Shown here: piece by piece, positions 24,210 to 34,200 of the stretch
Layout of the letters: every line of letters begins with the position of its first letter
Numbering within the stretch: the stretch's first letter is position 1
Assembly: GCF_027744825.2 (NCBI RefSeq)
Contig: NC_071336.1
Span: 19,402,501 to 19,466,500, forward strand
Reading direction: 5' to 3'
DNA length: 64,000 bases
Origin: Synchiropus splendidus
Taxonomy: Eukaryota; Chordata; Actinopteri; Syngnathiformes; Callionymidae
Made by a program: the position numbers and the translations under genes
Notes under the pieces: model-generated
Told to the model about the DNA's origin: nothing
Databases searched by the model: none
Seen by the model: only the letters and a program-made list of their open reading frames with translations

Positions 24210-27200
24210 AAGTAATTGATAACGCAACAAATGCAGAAAAATATTACCTACAAAGAAAGTCCTCTGGAACACAAAAGTGACTTTTTTAAAGAGAAAATGG
24301 AATAAGAAACTGTGGTAAAAATGTAGAGCAAGATGACTATTATTTATTTATTTTACCCAAAAAAATGCACCTTTGCAAAAGTAGTTCTCCACAAAGTTTT
24401 CACAAGGGCAGCATGACACAGCTTGTAGATAACATATTTTTGCTACACAGAAAGAGGCATGGAGAGGAATAAAGTATATTGCTGTCAACAGTTGCATCTT
24501 AATTCTACTCTGTCCACAAGTATCGTGAACAAACACAGATTTAAATGTATGCTAGATAAAAATTATACATTGGTAATTACCATGCTTGTCGTGTTGCCAG
24601 CTCCTTCCAACAATGACTTTCATGTGAGACTGGAAACCCCCCGAAATCTAAAGGAAACAGTCTTCTTCCTCCAGTGTTATTTTAGCCTGAGTGGCATTTG
24701 CTCTGTCCTTCTCTTACTCACTGCGGATGAACACTCATTTCCACGATCAAGTCATCCGCATTTGGACAAACAATACGGACCAGGTGAGCAGAAGAGGTAA
24801 CTAGGTGTCAGGTCAATGTCCATGTGCGTCCAATTTTATAATGCTAGAAATTATCTTTGTGTCCTCAGAGGGTACTGCAACAGTTTTATCTCAAATCACC
24901 TATATCTTTTACGTTGATTGAACTAAAGAATGCTGTAAATGTAGTGACAAGCTGAGTTACCTTTGGCAAATAATTCATGTTTGATCATCACACTTCTTTT
25001 GTGGGCGGAAATAATAGTGATTTCTTTCACAGAAATATTAGTGAATAATGGTTTCTTTCTGCTACTGAGACCTACTGTATAGCCAAAAACTAAACACAAA
25101 CAAAGCTATTTTTATATATACATGAGGCTTTGTATTATACATTTTTAATGAGGTTGCATATGGTGGCAAACATGCTAAAATACAAAAAAAATAGATATAA
25201 CACTCCAGCTCTCAGGCAATATAGCTCACTGACCTCCAGTATATAATAAACCGAATGTGGATTTGCTGACAACAGTCATAATTCTGAACCTTTATAGGCA
25301 CAACATGAGCGTATGAAAATCAGTTGGGTGCGAGAAAGTGTGAATTTATGCTCCTATGTGTTGTGTTTTATGCGCAACATGCTGCTTTGTGGTCTTTTAA
25401 TTAAGCAGAGTTCACAAGTCCAAACGTAACCCAGGAGAGCTCAGTGTTTTGGCATGTTGTGATCCGCAGCTTGCTCTCCATTTTCCTCGCTCCCCGTCTC
25501 CCTTCCCAAACAAATAGATGCAAAGTATTTGCTGACGGGGCAGCTCAGGTATGATCTGTCTAGACTTGCTTTATTATCAATTTATCAAAAACAAAAGTCA
25601 TTTGGTGCTACAGAGTACTTTCACAGATGATGCAATGAATTATTGACACACTGTTGCACACGTTTTCTGAGAGCTCATGAGTCACACTGTCCATCTACAG
25701 TATCAAGAAATGGCACTGCATTGACCTCAGAACACATGGAGAATAAAAGCTGATTTCATTTGTGCTTTATAGCAGTGCAAGTATGTTCAAACATCTGCTT
25801 CTTCTATTTTACACAACATGACGTACTGATAGTTTCCTTCGTACCCTTGCTACATCAGACTAAGATGGAGCAGCAGATACATAGCTATATGTACAGTAAC
25901 CTCAAAATGTGTTTGAAAAGAATACCATGTTCTCACTGTGGGCATCATAATTTGTATCTGATCACTGATGCGATGTCTTGCTCATGAATGACAAATCAAG
26001 TCTATTCTTGAAGTGGAATTTAATCTTTTCCATACCATAACCAGGAGGGTTAATCATCAGCAAAACCTGCAAACGTCTAAGGTTAAACATACATTTAAAA
26101 GACGCATCACTCAAGCATCTACTAACAAAAGTACCGTATGGAAGCAATGGAAAAGGGTCGGCCGAGGGCTTCGCCAAATGCTTGAATATGCTTCTGATTT
26201 AGATGAAACTTCTTCTGTCTTTGATTCTCCTTTTGAAGTCCGATTCATACCTTTGGCCTAAGGTGCAGTCCAGATGTGCTGCATGCAAAGACTTGCAAAT
26301 GAAGATATGGATAGAAAAAAAAGAGGGGGAGACACAAATCTTTCCTGTCCCTCCTTTTTGGTGGATATAAAAGCTGGAATTTCACTGTCTACATATCAAC
26401 GTTTCTGTCAATAACAGCTCAACATCAAGTGAGAAAGTGCACATCTGGTAGCCATATTTAAGGTCAAAACAGATTTCTACCCAATGTACATGAGGAAAAA
26501 AAAAACACATAATAGATAATATTATCATTAAGTATGAGCAAGGCTATTAGATAAATTGACTTAGGTTATACAATAAATCAATCATGTTTTAAAACATTTC
26601 ACTTTTGCATTTATTGTAATGCATCTGTTTAACACATTTAATGTAATGCCTTGACAGAAATATACATGACAATAAATTAAATGTGAGCTACATGAAAGCA
26701 CTGTTTCATTAAAGTGATATGTACATGGTAATATATATAAGGTCAACATTAAATGCTATGCATGACAGTAACAGTGTTATTGAAATAATGTTCAAATTGT
26801 CTGTGAACACATTATTAATGCACAATAAAAGCTCTGCACGTCTTTTGAATCACAAGGCTCATAGGTTTCTCAGACTGTGCGTCCAAATGCTCATAAGTCA
26901 TTTGTCAATAATAACTTGCTAATCTGGTCCAAGGCACCTTCAAGTTTGGTCTTGAGCCGTGAACGCCAGTAACTCTGACATTAGCGCCAAGAAAGAGGTG
27001 CATACCAAAGAACCAGCGCAGCCCATTGGCACTCACCCTTGAACTACATACAATTATCATTGTTTGGTGGCGTGTTTTAATGCCACTTCGTGGCTGTGGA
27101 TGTTTGTGAAAGGTCTGTCCTGCGTGTGGAATGTTGGGTCATACGGTTCGAGAGGTGCTTGAGATTTCACCTCTGCTCGCGTCTGTCAAAAACGCTGTCC

Positions 27201-29959
27201 CATTTAGAAATAACAAGCATGCTACTTTAAACAATAGTTCCCTTGCTTTACAGGAGATAAGCCCAACTCCTGTTGTCAGCTTAATCTCTGCTTGCTATCA
27301 CTCCGTTACGCTGCGTAATCGTGCTGAGAAAGAGCTCAGACCTGATTAGCTGCACTGATTAACGCACAAACACGTCGCTTGAGACAGTAAGGAAGATTCT
27401 GTCTGGCGCGACTCATCAGCGCTGATCAGAGGCACCTTCATCAGGGCCTTCTGTTCGAGGGGCTTAACCCTTCGCAACACGGGATTACGCAGCATTGGCG
27501 CCACTTCAGGGGCCACTTGTCCTCTCAGTTGGGTGCACAACTCCCACTCCAGCTCCAGTTAGATGACCAGTCAGTGGACACCATTAACCCTGTCTGCCTT
27601 GTTTGCAAGGCAAGAAACTAAAATAAATCAATACTGTCACTCCTTTCACGGGCAGGATGTTCAAACCATATTTTGCATGTACCATTCATTTTCCAACATT
27701 AAGGGGCATTATTCTTGCCCTACTCACAAAAACATTTTGTCATTGATACGACAAGCAAGAGACAAAGCTCTTAGCGCTAAAAAATTATAAATGTATGCTG
27801 ATTTTTAGATTAGATTAGAAACCAGAAGTTTATTTTTCTGGAACGCCCCTGCAAATTCAAAAATTGCGATCATCTAAACAAGAAAACAAAATTGATGATA
27901 GAGTGAGGAAAAAAAAAACATCAGTGAAAAGTGGCAAAAGTGTTTTTTTTTTATTTGCGATAAGGACGAATTATTGCTAAAGTTGAAAGAAAACCAATGA
28001 ATTGAAGCAAGAGAACTGACAATGTATATTGTATCAGAGATTCGACACACTATATACATCCATCCATCTGCCTCTATACATCCGTCTCTGGTGTCCACAG
28101 CTGCAGACAGCTGTCCTAACATGGCTGCTCAGTTATGTTCGTATCCCACAGCAAGTCACAGCTCATCACACAAAGGCGCAGACACAAGCGAGGAGGGAGG
28201 GAACGCAGTATTTCAGTGTGTTTGTGATCAGTCAAGCAGTTCTGTGTGCGCTTGTCACAGCCCCTTGGGCCGAGTGGGGTGAGAGGATGGGTGGTGGTCA
28301 GGCAAATAGGATGTTATCTCATCCCCCTTGGGTGGGATCCAAGTCTTTGCAGGCCCAATAGCTGCAGAGGAAATTAAACTTTTGTTGTCAGTAAGTGGTG
28401 TGAAAGAGAGAATCTAACTGTATGTGTGACTATGTGTGATTGTGGATGTGTGTGTGTGTGTTCAAAGCATTTGGGGAATGACAATGGGTGCAGGAGGGTC
28501 AGTAAGCACTCTGGTTAGAGAGCTATCAGCTTCCCAACCTCAACCTCACCTTGAGAGACCTTCATTTCAGTAACTTAAACCTCCTGAGACACTCTTATTT
28601 CTCACCTCTGAAACACGCACCACTGCCAGCGAAGTGGCTTTACCGGTGGGGTAAGGCACTTTCACACATGCAGGTGAATAATCTCCCACACTCAATCTCA
28701 GATATGACAGGAGCAATGCATGAAAATGGTGAGCTGTTTTCTTTGGCATTTCTTTTGCACTGAATAGACAATGCTGTGAGTGAACGATGAATGGTAAATG
28801 AGTGTGCATTTAATATGATTCAATTACAACAGATCTTGAAGAATGGTGAGTTTAGATTGTCAAACTGCCACCATATCTTTGGAAGATCATTTTCAAGTCA
28901 TTTTGGAACAACTATTATGTCTTTCTGCGAACAAATCTAGAGAAAAAACTGGAATAATTAGATTTATACACTTAAACTCAACTAAATGAAACCACTATGG
29001 GAAACTGGCCTGAGGAAGCAATAACCAGATGCAAATCCATGTTGTGTTATGACTAACCCTGTATCTCACATGTGGTAGAATTAACATACAACTGTGAAAA
29101 ACATGTGTAAGTGCAAAAGTTAAATAAGATACATGAGGATAAAAAATATACAAAAATATCATCACAAACCTGGCCATGTTTTACTCACTTCTCATTTCAA
29201 GATTGTCGAGATAAAATCAATTTGTCATTAGCATTGATGTAATCTTTGGTTACTCATCATTAGCAATTCAAAATGAGCAAATAAACATTATCCGTTTGCA
29301 TGAGATGCCAAACTTAACTTTTCTCTGAGCAATTTAAGTAAACAATAATGCTAATGCTATCGACTGGAGACTCATGAATATTTAACAGAAAGGCCATGTA
29401 AAGTTAGGTGACGAATCATTTACAGGTTTGGGCTAATATTGGCTGAAGCTAAATACACTATTTCATATTGAATGACTGTTATAACATACATTTTTGGCTG
29501 TCAAAAGTCTTAGGAAGATTTCAGACTGTCAAACACAGCTAAATAGACAACTCATGGCAGCAAATACGGATGTTTCAACAAGAACAGGTGAGCACACAAA
29601 CTTCGGTGTCGCGAAGAAAGTAGCATGATGTAAATACTTGAGCATAAAGACGGCAAATCGGGACGGTGGCGGTGACAACGTGACTCTAATAATGGCTTCA
29701 CTTCTGTGTCAAAGCAAGGTGCCAACACGGCGACAGCATCCGTTCCCAGTGTTTGTTTTGTTATTAGCATATGCATAAGCGCCATCTTTCTGTAATAACA
29801 ACAAAGAACAAAAGGTTCAACTGAGCACGAATCATTCGGTTCGCTTGAGATACTCGTCAAGTTTGCAGCACCTGACACCCTGCAGCCGACACAAACTTCT
29901 GACCAGTTAAGAGCCGCTGTTTAAGAAACGAACAGATCATGAATCTAAAAGCCGCTTAC

Positions 29960-30145
29960 CAGCTGTTGTCTCGGACCAAACCCGGTTCGTGTAAAAAAAA
30001 GTTTAGTGTTGTATTCCTCTGCAGGTCCAAAGATCCATGTCGCCAGAGAACTCTCCGACCATCGCCTCCTCTGCACTGACTTGAGCTCCAGCAGACTCCC
30101 GCAAGTAAACCGAGCCTCTCCAGCGGTGACATCATCGGTCACCAT
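29960..30145 (-). other. Candidate alternative first coding exon in intron 2
   Basis: The minus strand from an ATG at 30145 is open for 62 codons to a good donor, CAGCTG|GTAAGC, at 29960. The donor falls in phase 0, and the next known exon (15621) starts in phase 0, so a direct splice would give an in-frame protein that replaces residues 1-112. The peptide starts 'MVTDDVTAGEARF' and ends 'GFGPRQQL'. I recognise no domain in it. A matching phase is expected one time in three by chance, so the splice may equally belong to a non-coding exon. Confidence 0.3.
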
Positions 30146-30151
30146 AGCAAC
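30127..30151 (+). promoter_or_regulatory. RFX X-box with adjacent CRE-like site
   Basis: GTCACCATAGCAAC at 30138-30151 fits the palindromic X-box consensus bound by RFX factors (GTNNCC, AT spacer, RGNAAC). A TGACATCA, one base from a cAMP-response element, lies just before it at 30127-30134. This pairing is known from RFX/CREB promoters. It lies in the CpG-rich part of intron 2, between two candidate minus-strand first exons. RFX sites often mark ciliary genes, but one site does not show that here. Confidence 0.5.
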
Positions 30152-30184
30152 CAAGACTCCACCCCAGAGCAGAGCCGAACTTAC

Positions 30185-30330
30185 CTGTCTGACTGCCTCA
30201 TTTTCACAACAAACTTCTCTGCCTCTCCCCCGCCTCGCTTCTCATCAACTCAGCATGTTTCTTCAAAGTTCCCCCGCGGCCCTTACGATCGATCCGCTGC
30301 CAACATTATATTGCGGACAAACAGTTGAGT
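30185..30330 (-). other. Candidate alternative first exon with consensus donor
   Basis: On the minus strand a GC-rich stretch ('GGCCGCGGGGGAAC', then 'GGCGGGGGAGAGGCAGAG') ends in GTCAGACAG|GTAAGT at 30185, a perfect donor. An ATG at 30201 would give only 'MRQSDR' before the splice, in phase 2, which does not fit exon 3. It is therefore more likely to be untranslated, or to splice to the second donor-bearing segment just downstream. The upstream end is unknown. Confidence 0.35.
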
Positions 30331-30729
30331 GAATCATATTTACACAACTTCAAGGAAGATAGTGTGTGATAGTCGCCAGCCAGACTCAGCGCAAATTCAA
30401 GCGCTGGCCTTTCCAAATTAGAACACAGAATTCAATAGTAAGGTGGTCTAACGTACAAAATATCCATGCACATACAGTAATTAACTCTATTATTAATCCA
30501 TTCCTCTCATCTCCTACCTGCTGCATCCTCAAATGAAACGGTGAAAATGCACTGTATTAATCATTGGTAGCCTTATTTTTCAGTGTAGATGCGCAGAATG
30601 AACTATAAAAATGACAAAATTATGTTTCCCCAAACTACAGTCCAACCTAATTCCTAGTGTCTCCTGCCCAGAAATAAGGAAGTAACTACTTTACCAAACA
30701 TACCAAGAAAAAGTCCACTCATATGTGCA

Positions 30730-30830
30730 ATTCTGAGTATCATGGTTTTTTTTCTCTGGCTGTGAGAGGAAAGTGGAGTGCCCAATGTAAAACCCAATTA
30801 ACCTTGGAGAGATCACACAAAGAAAAAAAC
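30730..30830 (+). repeat. Decayed copy of a common teleost retroposon tail
   Basis: 'GGCTGTGAGAGGAAAGTGGA' followed by 'GTGCCCAATGTAAAACCCA' and '...GGAGAGATCACACAAAG' follows the widespread fish repeat text 'TGTGGGAGGAAACCGGAGTA...AAAACCCACGC...GGGGAGAACATGC' at many positions. It is old and short. A weaker echo ('TTGGACTGTGGGAAGGAACC') lies at 45515-45535. Confidence 0.4.
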
Positions 30831-31473
30831 CTATGTTCACCCTGAACTGAGGAGCTTGTCACTGCACTGTGTAGAAAACACATACTGTCCACCACCAAAA
30901 ATGTGTTCGTTGTCTCTCAAAATAGAAATTCAATTGCTCTAAGACACAAGAAATACAGTTTGAGCACGGCATGTCTAAAATGAGTAAAACAATGATGACT
31001 TCCTTCTCAACTCCACCTTCGCCGCACACAAACAACACGTAACTTCCCTCTTGCACAATGACTTGAATGGTGTCCCGAACCTCCCCGGTGGCCCGGTGCC
31101 AGCTTCACCATTACCTTGATTGTTTTGGCTACAAAAGCATGTTTGCCTTTCCCTTTGTCTTCTTTGACCCGCAGCACACACACAGACCAGGTGAGCAAAT
31201 GTCCATCTCCAGACACTGTTCCACCAAATACCGCTACTGATCAGGTATATTCAAGGTGTTCATGACTTCAAACATGACTTCAACTTCGACTGTAGCTACT
31301 GGATTACTTAAATCTGATTTAATTATAGTCATTTCCACAGGTCTGTATGTTTGTTCCAACTCATCACAGGAACTTCCCTCCATACTCTTTCAGCAGCCGT
31401 GAACGGGAAACTGAGGTGCTGATTCATCAAAGAAACAGTTTGAACCAGACTTAACGAAGACATTTATTAAAAA

Positions 31474-31474
<1 letters not shown>

Positions 31475-31511
<37 letters not shown>
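31475..31511 (+). repeat. (ATT)n microsatellite
   Basis: About twelve perfect ATT units in intron 2. Confidence 0.95.
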
Positions 31512-31512
<1 letters not shown>

Positions 31513-32033
31513 AGTAATCATATTTATTCATATTCCCCTGTACTTGTTCGTTTTCTGTTTATTTTTCCACTTATCAGTAATGGGATTATTATACATACAT
31601 TTTTTTTTCTGTGACATTCATATTAATTAAATTTTATTTGATTCTGATATTAATTTATTTTTATTTCTTTTTTGTAATGACAGTATGTAACATCTGCTGA
31701 ATTTGACTGGCATGACCAGCAATACTGGATGGAGCAATTCAAAAACATTTTCACATCCCTGTTAAATCAAATTTGCAGCTCTCAACAGAGAGCAAAACAC
31801 ACACCCATCTTCAGTAACACAGGTGAGGTTTGTTTTTCTTCAAGAGGGTAGACTATAATCCCTGACTGGTATTACTGAGGTTGCGTAAGCTATGTTAAAA
31901 AAAAAGTGGACACGACTAACCAACCAAGACTTTGTCTTGTACAAAGTATTCAAGAAAAAAAGAAAACTGTTATATAACAGATAAAAGATGTTATATCAAA
32001 GCTACTAGCTTCAAGATACTATAAGGCACTGAC

Positions 32034-32320
32034 CTGCTCACGCAGCCTCTCCTGGTGTCCCATGATTGCAGAGGCGTGATGAGGGTATTTATGCTTCAGG
32101 TGCTCCAGGAAAGCCTCCCTCTTTTTATCCATGTCTGATGGCTGCATAGCCAGGATCTCTCGGGTGCTGCGCGCTCCCCCTAACGTGTGTCTCCGTGGCA
32201 CGGTCTTGCTGCCCTTGGCGTCCCCTCTGGAGTTAGGCGTTCCATTTGGTGAGACCTGCCTGCGGTTCAGGTGCTCCACATCCTCCGGGGAGGTCACTCT
32301 GAGGTTACCCTTGCTTTGCT
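32034..32320 (-). CDS. kiaa1217: KIAA1217 coding exon 2 (conserved N-terminal block)
   Basis: The acceptor is ...CCCCTCAG|AGCAAAGC at 32320 and the donor is GAGCAG|GTCAGT at 32034. Its 287 nt enter in phase 1 and leave in phase 0, covering residues 17-112. Visible motifs in order are 'GNLRVTSPEDVEHL', 'VPRRHTLGGARSTREILAM', 'MDKKREAFLEHLKHKYPHH' and 'ASAIMGHQERLREQ'. The basic 'PRRHTLGG' motif with its Thr, and the helical 'KREAFLEHLK' segment, are among the best conserved parts of the SKT/p140Cap family; the p140Cap counterpart reads 'ERRHTVIAA...KRDAFMDHLKSKYP'. This exon is the strongest sign that the copy is KIAA1217 rather than SRCIN1. Confidence 0.96.
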
Positions 32321-34147
32321 CTGAGGGGACAGAAAGGGACACAAACAAGGGGTCAGGGAACGTGCTGATGTTTTGACCACAACATTGCGTATGTCACCCT
32401 GAGGTTCAAAACAAAACCTTAGCTCTGAGTTTCAAATTAAATGGTTTTAATACTACATGACCAACAGATGACCCATAGAGATCAATTCACCCTGCCAACC
32501 CGACCCACTCGGCCTGTACTCGCGTTGGGAAATGTAATCAGAACAATGCTAGATTTCATTGAAAACAAATCAAACGAAAGGAGAGATTTCCTCCCTCCCT
32601 TCATGGACATCAAAGCAATGACCATGAAGTAACTTGGAAGACGCCATATCAGCGTGGTGTTTTGTTCTCAGGGAGAATGTGCTGTTCAGATTGTTGTAAC
32701 TGTTGCGCAACAACAAATGGTAAGTCGTATACCTCAATCAAAAACAACATGAAGATGTGCGATTCAATGAATATACAGATCTATGCAAGCAACAAAGAGT
32801 GAGCAACAAAAAGTTGTGCTTCCTATTGTGCTATGCATGGAACAGTCTTTGGTTTGAATGCATTAAAACCTCTGGTTAATTTTTCACTCATGAGAGAAGC
32901 TCGTGTGGACTGAGGTTTCTTTTTATCGTCACCCTGAGTACTTAACAGTATCCTTATGAGCTGTGTTTGCATTACACATTGTAAGTTCAACCAGTTCAAC
33001 TGTTCTTGACCTTTTCATAGGTTCATCAGGGTATGTTTGTAAGCCAAAAAGTAGACTAGTAGTAGAAGAGTAGTAGCAGAAACAACTCTCCTTTGCTCAT
33101 GCAGCTTATCAAATATGAAATCTATTTGGCAAAAAATACAGATAAGGTACGCTTCCATATGAGCCCGTGGTTCTTCTAAGTAAAGAGCAAATCCTTGCCT
33201 TAGCTTGTATCTTCTTCCCAAAAGAGGGGCCATACTGCTGTACAGAGAAATCAACCAGCGCGGCGACTTTGTTCAATGGAGTGTTGTAACAAGGAAGCAG
33301 ATGGATACTAACTCGGATGAAGTGGATACCTACACTTGGGATAACTAACTTTTCAGACTCCTGATTAAGAAAACAGAGGCTGGATAAAAAATAAATGGCA
33401 GAAAACGTTTCCTCTCCAGCGCATCAGAACACATTTAATACGCCATAAGTCACCTACTGTAATAAGAACATCAACTAATACTTGTGGGTATTGCCACAGT
33501 ATTATTTTCATTTTAATGGAAACGCATGAACTAATACAATCAATTTCTGGATCTTGAACTGAGTCAGCATTTATGAGCCCAGAAGTTTGAAATCTAGTTT
33601 ACTGTATCTACTGTAGTGGATCTCTTGGATTTAAAGCTATCAGACACTCTTCTGTTTGGTGCGGTCGAGAAAAATCCCCCTCTCTCAGCGATACAAACTT
33701 AACACAATGATAAGAGTTAAAGTTTCAGGGTGATTCACAAACATCAAATTGACATCCAGATGAATTCAGTGGCACGTCACGTCCATGTAAGACCCTTTTT
33801 GACACCGTAGATAAAACACTTTATAGCTTTCATGGCATCATGCTAATGTAAGTCCTGACACAAAAGCTTATCTTTCGCTGTCTCCAAAAGACCATACTCT
33901 CCAGTGAAGCAACACAATTGAGCAGTGTCCATAAAGCCACAAAATTGTCAATAAGACAGTCATGACAGAGCCTCAGCCAACGACACAATCTCTCACTGTG
34001 CTCACTTTCTGAGCCACTCCGTGTCTCATGTACTTCCAACACTATTTTTAACTCCCAACAGCTTCCCCGCTGCCAACTAAATTGCACTTGGAAGAAAAAA
34101 ACAAATAGTGTAATCACTCACTGGCCGCACGTCTGCTATTCTATTAC
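32321..34147 (-). other. Intron 1 of KIAA1217
   Basis: 1,827 bp between the start-codon exon and exon 2, with donor GTAATA and acceptor CTTTCTGTCCCCTCAG. No repeat family or coding exon was seen. Confidence 0.8.
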
Positions 34148-34200
34148 CTTCATCCTGTGAACAATCTTTATCTTCATCTGCCATTTCTTCTTCCATTTCG
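34148..34200 (-). CDS. kiaa1217: KIAA1217 coding exon 1 with the start codon
   Basis: Short first coding exon. The ATG lies at 34196-34194 and the exon ends at 34148 before GTAATAG. It encodes an acidic leader, MEEEMADEDKDCSQDE (residues 1-16), plus one base. That base joins the next exon as GAG to give 'DEEQSKGNLR', like the human leader that runs into 'GKGNLHVTSPED'. The start context is good (G at -3, G at +4). The sequence just upstream is pyrimidine-rich and ends in GAAG at 34204-34201, so it looks like a splice acceptor four bases before the ATG. If so, the 5' UTR lies in a separate upstream exon. If instead the sequence is read through, an in-frame TGA lies two codons before the ATG; either way this ATG is the first in frame. 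Confidence 0.82.

Larger units (their letters stand above)
15622..32033 (-). other. Intron 2 of KIAA1217 (16.4 kb)
   Basis: The longest intron of the window. It carries most of the gene's transposon remains (17.2-18.2, 21.3-22.8 kb), a dispersed 27-bp repeat (22131 and 24183), a CpG-rich candidate internal promoter (29.95-30.33 kb), an old repeat trace (30.73-30.83 kb) and an (ATT)n run at 31.47 kb. The remaining sequence is unremarkable and AT-rich. Confidence 0.8.
1..34200 (-). other. kiaa1217: KIAA1217 / sickle tail (SKT) gene, 5' portion
   Basis: Gene-level entry. Thirteen coding exons on the minus strand join in phase into an 833-codon open reading frame with no internal stop; the gene continues beyond position 1. 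The order of conserved blocks matches vertebrate KIAA1217 (human protein about 1.9 thousand residues, from memory). The paralogue SRCIN1/p140Cap shares the tyrosine motif and coiled coils, but the leader 'GNLRVTSPED' and the 'HHASAIMGHQERL' exon are the KIAA1217 type. Known of the family: large cytoplasmic scaffold proteins with proline-rich and coiled-coil regions. Mouse Skt is needed for notochord-derived parts of the intervertebral disc, and human KIAA1217 is linked to disc herniation. In a fish, a notochord or axial-skeleton role is inference. The teleost-duplicate status of this copy cannot be told from one window. Confidence 0.93.

Noticed and set aside
30006..30332. 108-codon plus-strand open frame
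   Set aside because: It lies opposite the CpG-rich candidate promoter and first exons; GC-rich DNA keeps chance frames open.
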